A DNA stretch of 64,000 bases, from assembly GCF_963966145.1 (NCBI RefSeq), contig NC_091046.1, positions 6,138,001-6,202,000 of the forward strand. Direction: 5' to 3'. The DNA comes from Tenebrio molitor. Taxonomy: Eukaryota; Arthropoda; Insecta; Coleoptera; Tenebrionidae. Made by a program: the position numbers and the translations under genes. The notes beneath the pieces are model-generated. The model saw nothing but the letters and a program-made list of their open reading frames with translations. It did no database searches and was not told the origin of the DNA. Shown piece by piece: positions 1 through 13,585 of the stretch (its first letter is position 1; the number at the start of each line of letters is the position of its first letter).

Positions 1-772
1 TTAATGAAATTCGCATCAAAAGAAAATTATTAGTTTTTGAATTACATTCAAATCAAATTTTAAAATTAACGGCGAAAAATCACCAAGATTTACAACTACA
101 GTGGCATAAATAAATACTTCATTTTTGGTAAACATCTGTTGACAACTTTGCTAGTAATTCTTGAATTCCTAAATGGTACCATAAACAAGCCACGTCAACC
201 TCTTTTGTGGAAATGACCGCTCAATTTAATAATAAATCATAGCTAAATTTTGCACTTCAATATCAAATTCCATTTATTTCAAAAACCTGTGATGTTTTTA
301 TGATTTCAATGACATCAAATTTTTCCTAAATGTTTGAAAGGACTCAGTGAAAAATTATGTAAATTAATGTAGCGTTTGTTGAATTAAAATGAAATAAACT
401 AGGCAAAAATGAGTAGGGAATTCCACAATTTTTCTTGATAAGCAAAATAATTGCCCCAATCCTCCCACGTATTCTTAAACACTAGATAAATCTAAAATGT
501 TACAGGTATTTGAAACATTACATTTAATGTGTATATATTTATTTTTCTTACACATTTCATTACAAATTTTAAACTGTATTTATAAAAAATTCAAAAATGG
601 AAAAATTCCCTATGCATTTTTGCCTAGTTTATTTACCTGTTTCATTAAAATATTTGAAATTTTTACAGAATATTCTACAGCGATACACAATCATTTCTGA
701 ATTTTTTGAGAATTTTAAATCGATTAGAAGTGGGTCTTTTCGATCCGGCGGTAAAACTTGAATCACCCTGTA
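1..772. repeat. Partial inverted-repeat element cut by the window edge
   Basis: Two arms at about 395-422 and 604-631 are near-perfect reverse complements (core AAACTAGGCAAAAATG, then AGGGAATT). The block ends at about 761-772 with AATCACCCTGTA, which resembles the outer end of the TA-flanked CAGGGTG-type inverted-repeat elements seen elsewhere in this window. The matching left end would lie before base 1. The short open frame between the arms has no recognisable protein features. Confidence 0.4.
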
Positions 773-3427
773 CCTACATAACAAAATAGGGCTTACAAAT
801 AATTAAAAAAAAAATTAAAAAATTTGTTACACAGTCTAGGACTGGTTTACAAATCTATGAGGGGCATGATGACCAACTCAATTGACCGGGACCAATGGCT
901 TAACTATAACAGTAAACCACTGATAAAAAAATGATTTAAAGAAAACTTGGAAAACGAAATTTTCGATCAAAAATCAATAAATGACCTTAATTAAATTTTA
1001 CAGTTTACTGAACTCGACAAATTACTGTATAAAATTAACTGTAAAAAAATGAGTAAAGTGAAGTAGGTATGCTAAAGAAAATTTAATTTTTTAATGTTAA
1101 TGCACTGAATGATATTGTGATAACGATTATTGTATACCAGGAGGAAAAGAGATTCATTTTAGCTTCAAATCTAACTCAACATCCAATCTGTTCATTTTAT
1201 TTCATTAAAAAGCCAAAGTAGGACATCCCATTTTACACTTATAAGTTGTAACAAAAGACATTTAAATTTTGACACTTTTCTCAGATAACTTTGGATACTC
1301 TTCACGACACTCTAATGAGAAATTTTTGTTTCACTGCGATCACTTCAACTGACATTTCTTCATTTTATGTTTTGACCTGAATAGGTCTATTCTACATTTT
1401 CTTAGCTTGGATTGATGGAAAATACACATTATTTTTTTTATTACTGCAGAAAGTGTATTTGTTTGGGAATGAGTTTCTAGAAATTTGGATAATGCTTCCT
1501 CGCGAACTTAACTAACTTAATATTAACGTTTGTCCCTTGCAAATTTAAATTTAATTCCCTTAAGGCACAAATTACGTCGCACAAGTAGGCCACTCGTGCT
1601 AACTAACCAAATCATGAAATTCATCTTTAAATTCAACTGTGACAACACTATGAAAGAAGATTTTTGTTTCATGGGATGATTTTCGTTTCCTTTTTTGTTA
1701 TTTATGGCCCATATTTCGCCGCCACCGGAGAGAATTTAAATACAAACTTAACACAAATTAACGACATAAATTTAAGAAATTATATATGTACATATATTTC
1801 TTACCTTAAATTCGCAATAAATATTTTTGATACTAGGATTAGATCAATTAGTCATTCTTCTTTGTCCACTGTAAATCAGATGTTCTGCTGTCCTGTTTTG
1901 CTTTAAAATGATTTATCTAGTAAAATATTAATAAAAGCATATTCTTCAATTCTGTGATTTTTTAACAATTGTTTTAAAACTGATATCAGTTCAGTTATTG
2001 GAAAACAGTAGGTGATATGTACAAAATGATTTCCTACTAAATAATGATATTTGACTGTTTTCACATGAAGTGCATCAAACCCTAAACAATGTCAACCTGT
2101 GTCAGTCTAATATTTTCCGAGGAAACGCTGGAGTACATTGTTTTTCATCGCTACCCTTAAGCATCGTGCAAAGTGTGAAGAAATTTGTTGTCCTTCTTGC
2201 AGGACTACGTACGCGCTTGTTCTGAGCCGCATTGCAACCATCAATTAATTTGAATTGATGACTATCCCCCATAGTCGCCAGATTTAACACCTTCGAATTA
2301 TGATTCCGAAAATGCCAGAAATGGAAAAAGTTTTCTTCGACAGACGAGTCTTTTTTTATGTACAATTACTTTATGACCGGTGTATACCTACATGTGAGGG
2401 TGCTAAAATAAAATGCTGTACACTTTGGACAGTCAATTAAGCGGTGCCGCACGTGACCAACCCCCTTTGCATTCCCTACCAAAACGATGACACCCGGTTC
2501 GATCCTGCTCGATTTATGGCGTAATCCTTATTTACTCCCCTCTTTAGCAGGATTTTCGGCAATTTCCCGACGCCTCCTGCTCGCACGGCGCCTCAGCAAA
2601 TCCGTGTACGTTTTCCACGTGAAAAATGAAAGCTCTGTTTTTGTGTTGTCGTTAGTCCATTGTGATCCTTTGTCAGCTACCGGTTTTTGTTTCGTTCTCA
2701 TTCGTGATGCCCAATTTGCGATTAGTAACGGTGGTGATGACACGGTTTACGGCAAGAGGTGTTGTAAATGCGGACAGATGTTCAGATTGGGCAACCGGGA
2801 AATCAACAATAATGCCATTTACTATTTACACTGCACAAGCAGAAGGTCAGTTTTGGTCTGACGCGCGATTTTACGGTGGCCGTTGTTAAACAGAAAGCCA
2901 TCCTAACTTGATTAGGGTTTTTTGAGCGGAGGCCGTGACGATTTTACAGGTTCATCCTGGCGAAGTCGCTCCGGGGATCGTTATTGTTATCTGTCAGGAG
3001 CCGCAAGACTCGGAGAAAATTAATTGTTCGTTATTGTAGCCGACGAATTAAAATATTGATGGCCGGGTCCCGTTTTCATTAAATCTGCATTGTCTGATCT
3101 CCGAAAGTCTTGGCTTATCGCGTGCTGCCCAAGATTTCTATTCATGCTTGGCTTTATCTAGACGGATAAAATTTAGTGGTGATGGCGTTTTTGTGTGCTC
3201 AGACAACAAACCCCCTTAAAAGAATTATAAACGTCGCTTCGCAGGAAATATTTTTGGGATAATGAGCGCAGAGAAATGGCAGATACATAAAACTGTTAAA
3301 AATAATCCTCAAACCAGGCACTTAAGTTAAAGAGTCAAGTCAAGTTTTCATCTTGTTTCCGCCTTTTTTCGTCTTATTGATCCTCCAAGAATCGTCTCCA
3401 AGTAAAAGTCTAATACAAAAGTCGTAA
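773..3427. other. Non-coding DNA
   Basis: AT-rich to about 2.4 kb, then higher GC. Open frames are short, overlap on both strands and resemble no known protein. Nothing else is supportable. Confidence 0.5.
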
Positions 3428-3517
3428 GGTAGGTATTTTACAGCGCTCCAACTAATCTTGCACTCGGCTTCGCCTCGTCCCTGAAACCTAGTTTTCGCGC
3501 TGGAAAATACTCCTACC
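3428..3517. repeat. Small palindromic element with CTCG hairpin centre (copy 1)
   Basis: The arms GGTAGGTATTTTACAGCGCT (3428-3447) and its imperfect complement at 3497-3517 flank a central motif, CACTCGGCTTCGCCTCGTC, at 3461-3479. The right half (about 3460-3535, including the downstream TACTCTAATGTAAAT) recurs at 59948-60022, so this is a dispersed repeat. No coding capacity. Confidence 0.6.
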
Positions 3518-6500
3518 GTACTCTAATGTAAATAACTATTCCGGTTCCGATGAAAATCGCTTTGGAAAACGGTAAATTGTTGAAAAATTCCAATTAAAAC
3601 GAGAACGGAATGAAGCTATTTTACCAGTCTTGATTGAACCATTAATCCTGAAGTTAGTAGCCGGGATCGATCAATTTAGTCTAATTTGGTTTTTTCGGAC
3701 GTAATTATTTAGTTGCACCATCAAGTCCTCTAGGTGAAGATATTAATTTCCCCAATAACCGTGACTCCAGGTGGGCCTCAAGTCGCGACACCGTAATTTT
3801 TTATTTTGATCGATCCCAAATGTCTACAATTTCGGTTGTTAATTCCCGAAACGGTGTCGATCCGGTCGAATGTGTCTCGATCCTCTAACGAGAGCTTTTT
3901 TGTCTAGAAATTCCTTGAAGAGACCGCGGCCGCGGGCGAAACGTCAACGGTTAATAATAATACATAATTTAAAATTAATAGCACATTAAATCAACCCACT
4001 CGACAAAACGAAAAACCTGACACGGACGAAATAATAAGCGTATTAAAACAGATATCTGCCTACTCGTTTAAATCATTTTTAATTACCGATCGTCCGGATA
4101 CTTCACAATTTTGACCCAATAGTCCGAATCCGATTTTATAAATCGTGAGTCGTGATCGGGCACTGTAATTAACTCTCCTCGCTTATGATAAGATTTCGCC
4201 GGAATTGACAGTTTTATTTACTAGTTTGTGCCCGCGGGGGCAGTCCTATCGCTGCCTAACGGTACAACTCTTGCAGAATTAATGGTTTCGAATTGTTCCT
4301 CGTAAAAAAATCGCTCCGATCGTCAAGTTTAACAGGACCTAATCACCTCCTAATTGTCCATAATTGTGTTCAATTATGACGCTTTCGAAAAACCCAGCTC
4401 ATCAACGGCCAGATTGGATTTATTTAACGCACACATTATTAACCACTTAACCTCAAAGAAGCTTGATTCGCCATTAATTGCTGAGTAATTAATGTTTGCC
4501 GGAAACATCACTCCGCTACGACAGCACCCATGTAATCGCTTGCATTAGAGCAGCGAGGGCAATAAATACGGCAGGGATGAAAAGCCAAGAAAACTTTCAT
4601 CCGACTGGACCATTATTATTCACACTAATATAATATCTCGGCAAGACTTCTTGGGGCCACCGTGTATCGTCGAAAACGCGCCCAAGAAATGAATTGACTC
4701 TTTGTTACATTTATTCTTCACGGTTCGTTTTGATTCCGGTGCGTTATTAATGACGAGTCATCCTCCCTTTCGATTGCGCGATTGCGTTCCTTATCTGAGG
4801 TGATGTTGAAATTCATGGATGCAGCCGTGTTGCTATGGAAAACTATCACAGCTTGTGGAAACCGATACATAATCTTCAAAGCGGCGAAAATCGTGTTCGT
4901 GAATTATATCGGCGTTGTCACAATCGTCGCAGTTAAACAAACAGGAAAGTGTTTGTGCACGGATGATGCAAATGCAGGAAAAGTACCAGTCTAGTTTATT
5001 TTTCATGGAAGCTTTTGGAATTACACTCGCGATATTATCTTGGTAATCGATTGAGAGGTCCGCTCTTTCCTATGATTTTTAACCGAGCTTTGTTACTTAA
5101 ATTAGTGTGAAGTGTTGTAAACCCATTTGGGAGTTAACACTTCAAGTTTTGACAGAAACGTGTTCCTATCTACCGTTCCCTGAAATAATGTTGATATAAT
5201 TAAGTTAAGAATAGGTTAAGATACTTCAAGTTAGATTGCAAAATAAACATCGTGGTTTGTTTACAATTTGAATAATCGTCATGTTTTGATAACGCCTTTG
5301 AAGTGAAATCACTATTAATGTAGTGCTTGGCACCGGTGGAAAACAACTTTTTTTAGTGGTAAAAAAGTCAAGGATTTTAATTAAGATGCCGCTTTGTTTA
5401 GTGTTTGTTAGTACCATTTTCATGAAAAAACCTTTTTTTTTTTCTACTCCTACTCATTGTTTGTCTGCTGTGGTATATAACTTGGATTACAAATTGCAAG
5501 AACGTTATCCCACAAGAAATTCCACAATATTTCAATATGTGGAGGCAGTGTAAATGAGGCTTTTCATGACGTCGCTTAAGAACTATCTCGTGAACACCTC
5601 GTGACTACTCCACTAGTTCGCCGCGCCAACTATAGATTATGCGAGGTCCACAAACAATTAGTTTTGGTCGAGCAAAATCGTTTGGCTAGCTGTGATGAAT
5701 TTGTAGAAATTAATAGAACCAAGAATTTAGCGAAGTGAAGCAGATCACACACGTGTCACACTTTGCAACAAAATAAAAAATTAATTTTGATTGTTTCCAA
5801 ATTAGTGCCCAAAGATAACGCTCTTTTTCTCTTTGTATTGTGATGATCCCAAACAAATTCAATAGGGTTCAGTATGCAGTCGTCTAGTTTTTCCTTGGAA
5901 CCGGACCGACATATATCAAGCAGTAAAATTTTCGTACTGTTGGGCGCCAAAAAAACCACAAAGACCCACTTTTTTAACCCTTGAAATTGTTCATTTTCGC
6001 ATCGATTAATCCGGCATTTATTTCATCTGCTGTTTCCACTTCTCGATTAGTTTGTGCCAGTCTTGATACGATCGTAAAAGCGCCTGCAAAATCTCCCGGA
6101 GCATTTCGCTGATTAATCCGTCCGCCGCGATAAAACAGGATGCGACTATTTTTTCTATTACAGAATCCATTACGCTTAAGTGAAAACGCAATCCCGCACG
6201 TCGGTGCTATCGCCATCTATGAACTGACAAAGTGCATACCGAATCTATCAGTTTTATTTGTGTACACACATTACATAACTCTGCTAATATTTACGCGATG
6301 GCGCTTCGTACACTTTTTACGCATACTTTTAGCCGGACTATTTCGGCAAATCAGCCAATTAGCCAGTGACAAAGCTCGGGAAGCGGCGATTTCGAATTTC
6401 CATCTGGACCGCTTTGGATTCTTCCCGTTCGCCCAATTTTACGCTTTGTTAAGTCCATTAGCCACACCAATCAACACGTTGTTTCGTAATAACACTTTTT

Positions 6501-7116
6501 AAATATTTAAATTAATGGTAAATCGCAGGCTAATAGCATTCATGTCGACTTGAGTCCTTCGCCGGCGCTGCATAATTATCGCCAATAGTGGGTGTCTTGT
6601 TTTTCATTTACTCGAATTGTCAGGACGGGTGACGTATCCTTATCTCTCGTTTTTTAATAGTTTGTTGTTTTACGCTTTATCTATTTGTTTTTTTATTTTC
6701 TTGAAATTTCACTTCCCGATAATTGAATACTGATCGTGTTTATTACGCACCATTTCAATACTGGACGGTATTGTGCAATTTTGAAATGATAAAAATGCAA
6801 ATCTGCCCGACAAGGTCGACTTCGCTTTTATCATCTGTGCACCGTAGAAAACTTGTGAAACTCTCGTCAATTGTACAGAGTGGCGCAACGAAAGACTCCC
6901 CCCCTCTGTCATCAGCTCGGAGTAATGATCCTTGAGTTTCAGCAATATCATTATCGATTAGCGACGGTTTCAGCAGTTTCAGTAACCGCCCAGAGAGGTT
7001 TCTCTTTGAATAATTCGCATCGGAGAAGTTAATTTCTGGTTAATTATTGACCCGGCCCGTTTCAATTTAACGCCAGACTTGAATAAATAAAATTAATAAA
7101 GTTTAATTTGTTTCAG
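3518..7116. other. Non-coding DNA of host-like composition
   Basis: Moderate GC with frequent TAATTA words and no frame that reads like protein. A GC palindrome, CCGCGGCCGCGG, lies near 3924. The stretch could be intronic or regulatory, but nothing decides between these. Confidence 0.4.
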
Positions 7117-7146
7117 TTGCCACCCCTGGGTACTTTCAATGAAAAG
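7117..7146 (+). other. Candidate 30-nt microexon
   Basis: A pyrimidine-rich acceptor (TTTAATTTGTTTCAG, ending at 7116) and a consensus donor (AAAAG then GTAAGT at 7147) enclose 30 nt, a multiple of three. Read in frame 1 the segment gives LPPLGTFNEK, with no stop. Microexons of this size are known in insect neuronal and adhesion genes. The parent gene cannot be identified, and chance pairing of splice-like motifs is possible. Confidence 0.25.
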
Positions 7147-9480
7147 GTAAGTCCCCGATTGATTTTCCCCCGTTACAATCAGGAGGAGAGACGTGGAGAA
7201 ACTGTTTTTGAATAGTTATTTTTAGAAACACGTCCACCAGCCGAATTAACATCGAGGAGCCACTTTATAGGTGCCCACAACCGCTTTGATAACAATAAAA
7301 CTAACAATAACAAAAGTTATGTCACATCGTAGCGGGAATTAACGGTCTCTTTAGTTTAATATTAATGGGTTTTATTTGCGGGAGCAGCTGTAAAAAGACA
7401 AATTATGACAGCAGGTTTTAGATCATAATAATGTAATCATGCAGTCAGAAATTGCCACATCAACGTTAATCACGTCGTTGCTGGTTTATCAATCGTTAAA
7501 TATGATTCGGCCGAGAGTCCGTCTCTGGGTTTAATTGGACCGAAAAAACTGTATGACGCGAACGAGTGTAGGAAATTTCGACTGTGCTAATTATTTTGAC
7601 AGCACTTCCTCTTCGGCTAATTAACGGGATGATGTGACAAAAGATCACTATCATTACGGTCACATGAAACGAGAGAAATTGGAGAGATTGAAATTCCGGA
7701 TTTTTAACAGCGACAGAGAGCTAGAGATGGTATCTCACGGCGAAATCTAGTTAAAATATGAAAGCCAAAAAAATTAAGGTGCGGACAATCTGTAGATATT
7801 TTTTTGAAACTGTTGAAGAGTGTAGAGGTGGAGATTTTTACTTTTTCTTTAGTTTTGTGTGTAGGAATATTTTATGGTATTCTGTATACACAGTGCGAGT
7901 TGTAAATACATACATACATATATAATTCGGTAAAGTTGACATTATCGAATATGTTTTCAAAAAATTGATTTGGTGGAATATTCATAAATCATAACTAGTA
8001 GTCTGAAAACGATATACATTTGGCAATAGTTATTTACGATATAAGCATCGTAACGTGTCATTTTACGATATCAGATGGGAAAATTGAATGTGGTAAAATG
8101 TAGTAGCCGCGAGACATTTTTTTATTTCTGTCATGCTTCTGTAACCTTTGGCAAAATGTCGACCATCTGCACGATACAGAACAAGAAAGAATTTCCTCAC
8201 ACATCGAGATTCCAGCATGCAACTGGGGTATCACGACAAAAGTTCAAAAAGTTCACCTCGCCTGACGCTTTACCACACTAGTGCGGTAGTGTATATCATT
8301 ATGAGATTCAAATGAATGTTTTAAAGCTTGGTATTGTGTGTTAATAGAAGATAAAATAATATTAATTAAGTAGTAGTCCTTAATAAATAAACAAAATGTT
8401 TAAATTGTCGCCCATTTTCGTTTTCACAATGTCCAAGACAAAACTGTCTTTGAGAACATTACGCAAGGGATATTAATGTAAAAATATCAATATTACCAAT
8501 GAATATAACATTCAAATGATAAATATTTAATGGCCTACTCAATTTTTTGTGATTTTTTTTACGATAAACTTTACTACCTTAAAAACTGTCACTGTCGTAC
8601 TTTGACATATGGGCAAATACGGAATTCTAACGTTCATACAAAATATGGCATGTCATTAACAAAAAAATGTGATGACATCATGCCTGAAAAGAACTTTCGC
8701 TTTTAACAAATTCGGTTGACCTCTCCGAGGATTTAAAAAAAACGTCAAATTGGTTCCAGATCACGACTCTCATTATATTATTATTATTATATTTCAAATT
8801 ATTATTATTAAATCTTTTTCTTTATTTATTAATGTAACACATCTAGTGTGAATAAGAAACGGTGCAAGAAGATATTTTAATTGTGTAATAAGATCACATC
8901 CTTTTTTAACGCTTCAGGCCACAATTTATTAAACTTGAAAAAAATTCGATTTGACATTTTAGAAAAAAAGTATTTCAAACTAATTAATTAGATTCTTAAA
9001 AATGTAAATTAATCGTTTCATAAAAAAAAAACAGCTAATTACAATTTTTTGCATTTTTTAAGACTAGTATTAAGGCATTGTAATTCTTCTCATTTGACTT
9101 TTACCGATTCTTTTGCATATTTTATTCTTAATTTGACTTAAATTGACACTTTCATCTAATTGGTCATTCGCTGAATTATTTCAACTCAAATTATCTACCA
9201 AAACGTGTTTAATATAATATTTTTTCTACTCCCATTGGATAATACTGTAATTATTAAAATGTTTTCCATTGAATAACAGGATTCATTGCCCACGGCCTGT
9301 TGATAATAATTTCAAAACTTATTCCAAATATCATAGCAACTAGTTTATGAAGTCCAATCGCAAATTTTAATGCAGTTGTATCAAGTATACAAAGTAATAA
9401 TTTTAAAACGTCAGTTTCAGTTTGTTTAATAATAATAATGAAACTTATTTAGAAATTTCGCTTCATAGTCGTAGAAAAAG
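7147..9480. other. Non-coding AT-rich DNA
   Basis: Includes short simple-sequence runs: TACA/TACATA repeats near 7906-7921 and ATT/TTA triplet runs near 8773-8812. A small palindrome around ACCACACTAGTGCGGT lies at 8270-8287. No gene is visible. Confidence 0.5.
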
Positions 9481-9610
9481 TATAGTATTCTATTCGCGGA
9501 TAATGGCTATTACTTGCTCGGATGAATTACGTCACTCGCCTGCGGCTCGTGACACAAAATAATTCTCACGGGTAATAGCCATCATTATCCACTCATTGAA
9601 TAATATACTA
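9481..9610. repeat. Small palindromic element with CTCG hairpin centre (copy 2)
   Basis: The outer arms GGATAATGGCTATTAC (9498-9513) and GGTAATAGCCATCATTATCC (9571-9590) are inverted copies. The centre at 9531-9553 is a hairpin, GTCACTCGCC-TGC-GGCTCGTGAC, in which CTCG occurs on the same strand in both arms and leaves two C/T mismatches inside an otherwise paired stem. Confidence 0.6.
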
Positions 9611-10231
9611 TTACCTCACTGATACCTACTACTTAAAAAAATATATAGTAAACTCCCTAAACTGCAGTTTTATGCCTTTATTGAATCAGTTTTATATCAG
9701 AAAAAATCCTGTTTTGCTTTAAATCATTCATTATTAATTTTTAAATAAAACTAAAGTTTAACCATATCTAACAAATTTAACTGTTTTTCTTTTCATAAAA
9801 CAACAATTAACAATTTTTCGATAGGTTTCCGGAATGATTAATGACCTGAAAAGTGCGATCACAGATGATGACTAACGGTTTTTAATTGCTGACTTTGCTG
9901 ATTGCTTTGACTCGGTCTGTGACGTTATAAGTTTTGTTAAAATCCAAAACAAAACATTTCTCGAAAGATTTCACTTAAATGCATGATTTCCTCTTTGGTA
10001 ATGTTACTGATGATACTCGGATAAATTCTTTACGAATAATATTTTTAACTGACGTTCACCGTTATTTCACTGTTTTATCAACAGAGAATAAAAGAACAAG
10101 TTAGAAAGTCGTTGATACTTTTTCAGCATCAGTGAGGGCAATTTCGAGAATGGTGTTAAAAAAATCTGTAATTTCTCACAGCGATTTTTCAACAAAAGTC
10201 AAACCATCTTGTAAAAATTGTAAGTCCATGA

Positions 10232-10501
10232 TTTGCAGACTGGGTACTGTGGCCAGGCTGGTAGCGAGTTCACTTTCTATTCGAGGGGTTGGGGGTTCGA
10301 ATCCCAGTCCTGCCTGACTAGGTGTGGGTTTTTTTCTGCACCAGAAACCATGATATACCGTTTCACCTTTACCCCTTGGTACCTACCCCCATTCTCTCCG
10401 AACCCATCCTTCACCACATCCATCCTGATTTCTTCGCCACTGTGGTTGGAAAAGCCTAGCCCGCCATCCTCGGGGACACAATGAAAGACAACATTTTTTT
10501 T
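10232..10501 (+). mobile_element. tRNA-derived SINE (family 1)
   Basis: A perfect pol III B box, GGTTCGAATCC (10294-10304), follows an A-box-like TGGCCAGGCTGG (10250-10261) at tRNA spacing. The acceptor arms pair only partly, so this is a tRNA-derived head rather than a functional tRNA gene. A CT-rich unrelated body follows, and the copy ends in a run of T at about 10493-10500, a pol III terminator. There is no coding function. A second SINE head, with a different body, lies at 19651. Confidence 0.6.
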
Positions 10502-12837
10502 GAGCTACAGATTTTGTTCCACCCATGCATCAGTGCGTTTGGCATCTATTTAAATTTATTAATTTGTGGTGGAAACACTGTCGGTCATGCAGGTGGTCAT
10601 GTTTTTGTTTATCCAAATTTCAATGATTAAGATCGGCAAATGTCACAAAGGAAACAAAAGTGGGTCAATTAATGCAAAAAAATTCGCAAACTTGTGCCGA
10701 TCGAAACGGTGATAAAAAATATTTATTAGAAACTCCACCTGGTGTTCGAGTGTATCAAACAATCTACAATTAACGGTTTCAAAACATTTTAATTATATCA
10801 ATCGGAAGGTGCGTCCGTATTTTTTTTTTGACCTTTCGTTAGCAGATGCACAAGAGCCATCGGCGTTTTGTAATTGGCAAACAAGAAGTTTCTGTTGATT
10901 TTACAAGTCTCTCGTTGCGCCACCTAATTTATGAGTATTTTGCAAAACGAGTGAAAACCTCAACCGTGATGACATAATTATTATTTAATTACAAGTAATG
11001 GGCCCCGCGCCCGAAGACGTTTACCTCGGATTTCTTCATCGCGCCCGCGTTCCACTTGAACTTGATTTTTATTTAAACATCGCCTGATTGCTTGACACAA
11101 CAGAGCTGGATCCACAGAGACGAGATAGTGGCGGCGGCTCTGAAGGACCTTCCCAGAAACTGAGACAAATGTTAAAATATTCCAACACTGAATCATTCAT
11201 GGAGCCCATGATTGGAATGCGAGTGACCCAGCGGCGTTGTCGTTTAATTTCGTCTCTTGAATTTCGTCCAAAATGAAAACAAGTGAGGCTGTATAGAAGA
11301 CGTCTTGCGCTATAGTTTATCCGCCGAGGAGAAATTTATCGCAGGCGTAGGTATATATTTATTTGAATTGTCCGCATAATTCTGCCGGGATAAAATCGAA
11401 ACGCGGAAAGTCTTGGTTCACACACTTGTTTAAATTTTCTTCAACCTATTTTTACAATATTTACTTTAAAGTTTAACGTTACATCTCTGTATATTTATTC
11501 AGATTTTACTTTGGCACGACTTCGAGTTCATTGTACTTTTTCTTGGAAAGTGTGTTACAATCTTCGGGGCTTCTGTTCACCTCTCCACAAGAAAAATGGT
11601 TCAACAGCGGGAGAAAAATAATTGGTCCGGATCTGATAATGTGGGCGCCATTTTCGCCCCACTTGGAGCGCCCGTGCTTGTTTGCCTTTTTAATCTCTTA
11701 ATAGCAAAGGCCCTAGAATTATATTGTCATATTTGTTTGTCCTCCGCATTAACATGTTTCTTTTAAATATTTGCTGTGGGCTTTGCTGATGGCTCAATCG
11801 AAAAGGAACCGTTCTTTCCGTTTCGAAAGCGACGTAACTCGTGTTAAATAACGAGGATTTATTTAACGTCGTCCAGACGATAAGGCTGTGACGCTGCCGC
11901 GTCCCAATTACCAACCCTGATAACATCTACAATAATTCAGATGTGCCTAATTCCGTTCTAGGTTAGCAAATTGTACATTAACTCCGTGCAGAGAGACCGG
12001 AGGTTGATAACCCTCGCCTGTTTGTTTATGTTTTGCAAGCGGACTTGTTTTCGTCGGCCGGGGGTTTTTGCCCTCAAATTTTAATTTAAATGCATTGAAA
12101 ATGTGACGCGACGCTGACACGACACGCACTGCACCGAGAGAAAACAGCGGAATTACGAAAATGAATTCGACTTAATTTCATGCAAGAATCGCTCGTTTCT
12201 GATTCAACGGACGCGGAAAAATAACCGAATCGAATTCGAACGTTCGTCCGGACTTGATTTCCGAACGGGGGAAAAAAGCTCGGGCCGGACGAAATTCAGG
12301 TGCCAGCTTTCGACCTAATTTCCAGACAAAGCGGGATTGGCGGGAGAGAATTGAATCAAATTGGGCGATAGTTTTTGGTGGATTGGAAGGTGCAGCCAAA
12401 GGAATTGATTGGAAACAGTGCAGGAGTACGTTGTTCTTATTGTTGTTAGCATACTATAAGGAAACTGCTACATCTGAGACTGTTACTGTTAGTACAAGTT
12501 AGCACAAGAGATTGTTCGTCTTGGTTTGTAAAACTTCCACTTTTTCGAACATTTGTTGAATTTTGGAAATAATTCATTAATTGTTTGCAACGCGCAAGCA
12601 AGTCTTTCTGAGCTGGTTTTGCAAGCACAACTTAAGGAAATTTATCGTGACGTTTCTCCACAATTTTTTCTTGAAGCTTAGTAATGATAATGAAGAATAA
12701 TACGCTGGTCACAGTTTAGTATTGCTTTAAGTAATCTGTCAGAATAATTTCATTTGCTTTGGAAGGAAAGTACTTTTGACTGTTGTTTTGTTTCTCATCA
12801 TAATGATACCCACGTTTCGTCTATCGTCATAATACTA
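10502..12837. other. Non-coding DNA of host-like composition
   Basis: Moderate GC. Open frames up to about 80 codons overlap on both strands without recognisable protein features. No element boundary or RNA gene was seen. Confidence 0.4.
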
Positions 12838-13580
12838 TACCGGGTGTCCCATCACTTGTGTCCCGTAGGAAAATGACTTTAAAACTAAATTATATTTATA
12901 TGAAGGTATTATAGATGCATAAAATTAATTACCTAGGTGCAGCAGGCAAAAAACTATCACTTTAAAAATTAAATTTTGTTCGCTGCAGTTCAAATTTAGT
13001 ATACTTTATGAAAAAATGATAGAGAAATAAAATCCGTGATTAGAATTTAATTAAAATGTTTTGATGTAAAGATATTTGGTTAAATTAATTTGGGCCGTTC
13101 TACTTTATGAAAATTTATTGCAGACGAAGATTTATGAGGGGTTGCAGTGTGTTTGACGCCGTAACACAGGCAGGTACCGCTGGAACCCTCTTGAATGGTC
13201 TTCGTACCATAAATTGCGGACAAGAATAATACCCACAAACTTAACTTTGTCTTCCATAAATTTTTATAAAGTAGAAGGACCCAAATTAAATTAACCAAAT
13301 ATCTTTACATCAAAACATTTTAATTAAATTCTAATTACGGATTTTATTTCTCTATAACTATTTCATAACGTATACTAAATTTGAACTGCATCGAACAAAG
13401 TTTAATTTTTAAAGTGATAGTTTTTTGCCTGCTGCACCTAGGTAATTAATTTTAACAAAAAAGTAATACCCAACTTTTGTGGCGGTGAACAGTATTTATG
13501 CATCTATAATACCTTCATATAAATATAATTTATTTTTAAAGTCATTTTCCTACGGGACACAAGTGATGGGACACCCGGTA
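12838..13580. mobile_element. Foldback (long inverted repeat) element, TA-flanked
   Basis: Begins TA-CCGGGTGTCCCATCACTTG and ends with the complement (CAAGTGATGGGACACCCGG-TA), so a TA target duplication at 12838-12839 and 13579-13580 is likely. The arms are very long: about 12840-13130 pairs with about 13240-13578. The right arm carries about 44 extra bases (13454-13497) absent from the left arm. The unpaired centre is about 110 bp. No transposase frame exists, so this is a non-autonomous element. The Tc1/mariner superfamily is suggested only by the TA. Confidence 0.75.
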
Positions 13581-13585
13581 CAAAG

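Noticed and set aside
10232..10317. Functional tRNA gene
   Set aside because: Good A and B boxes, but the acceptor arms pair poorly and a SINE-like body and T-run follow.
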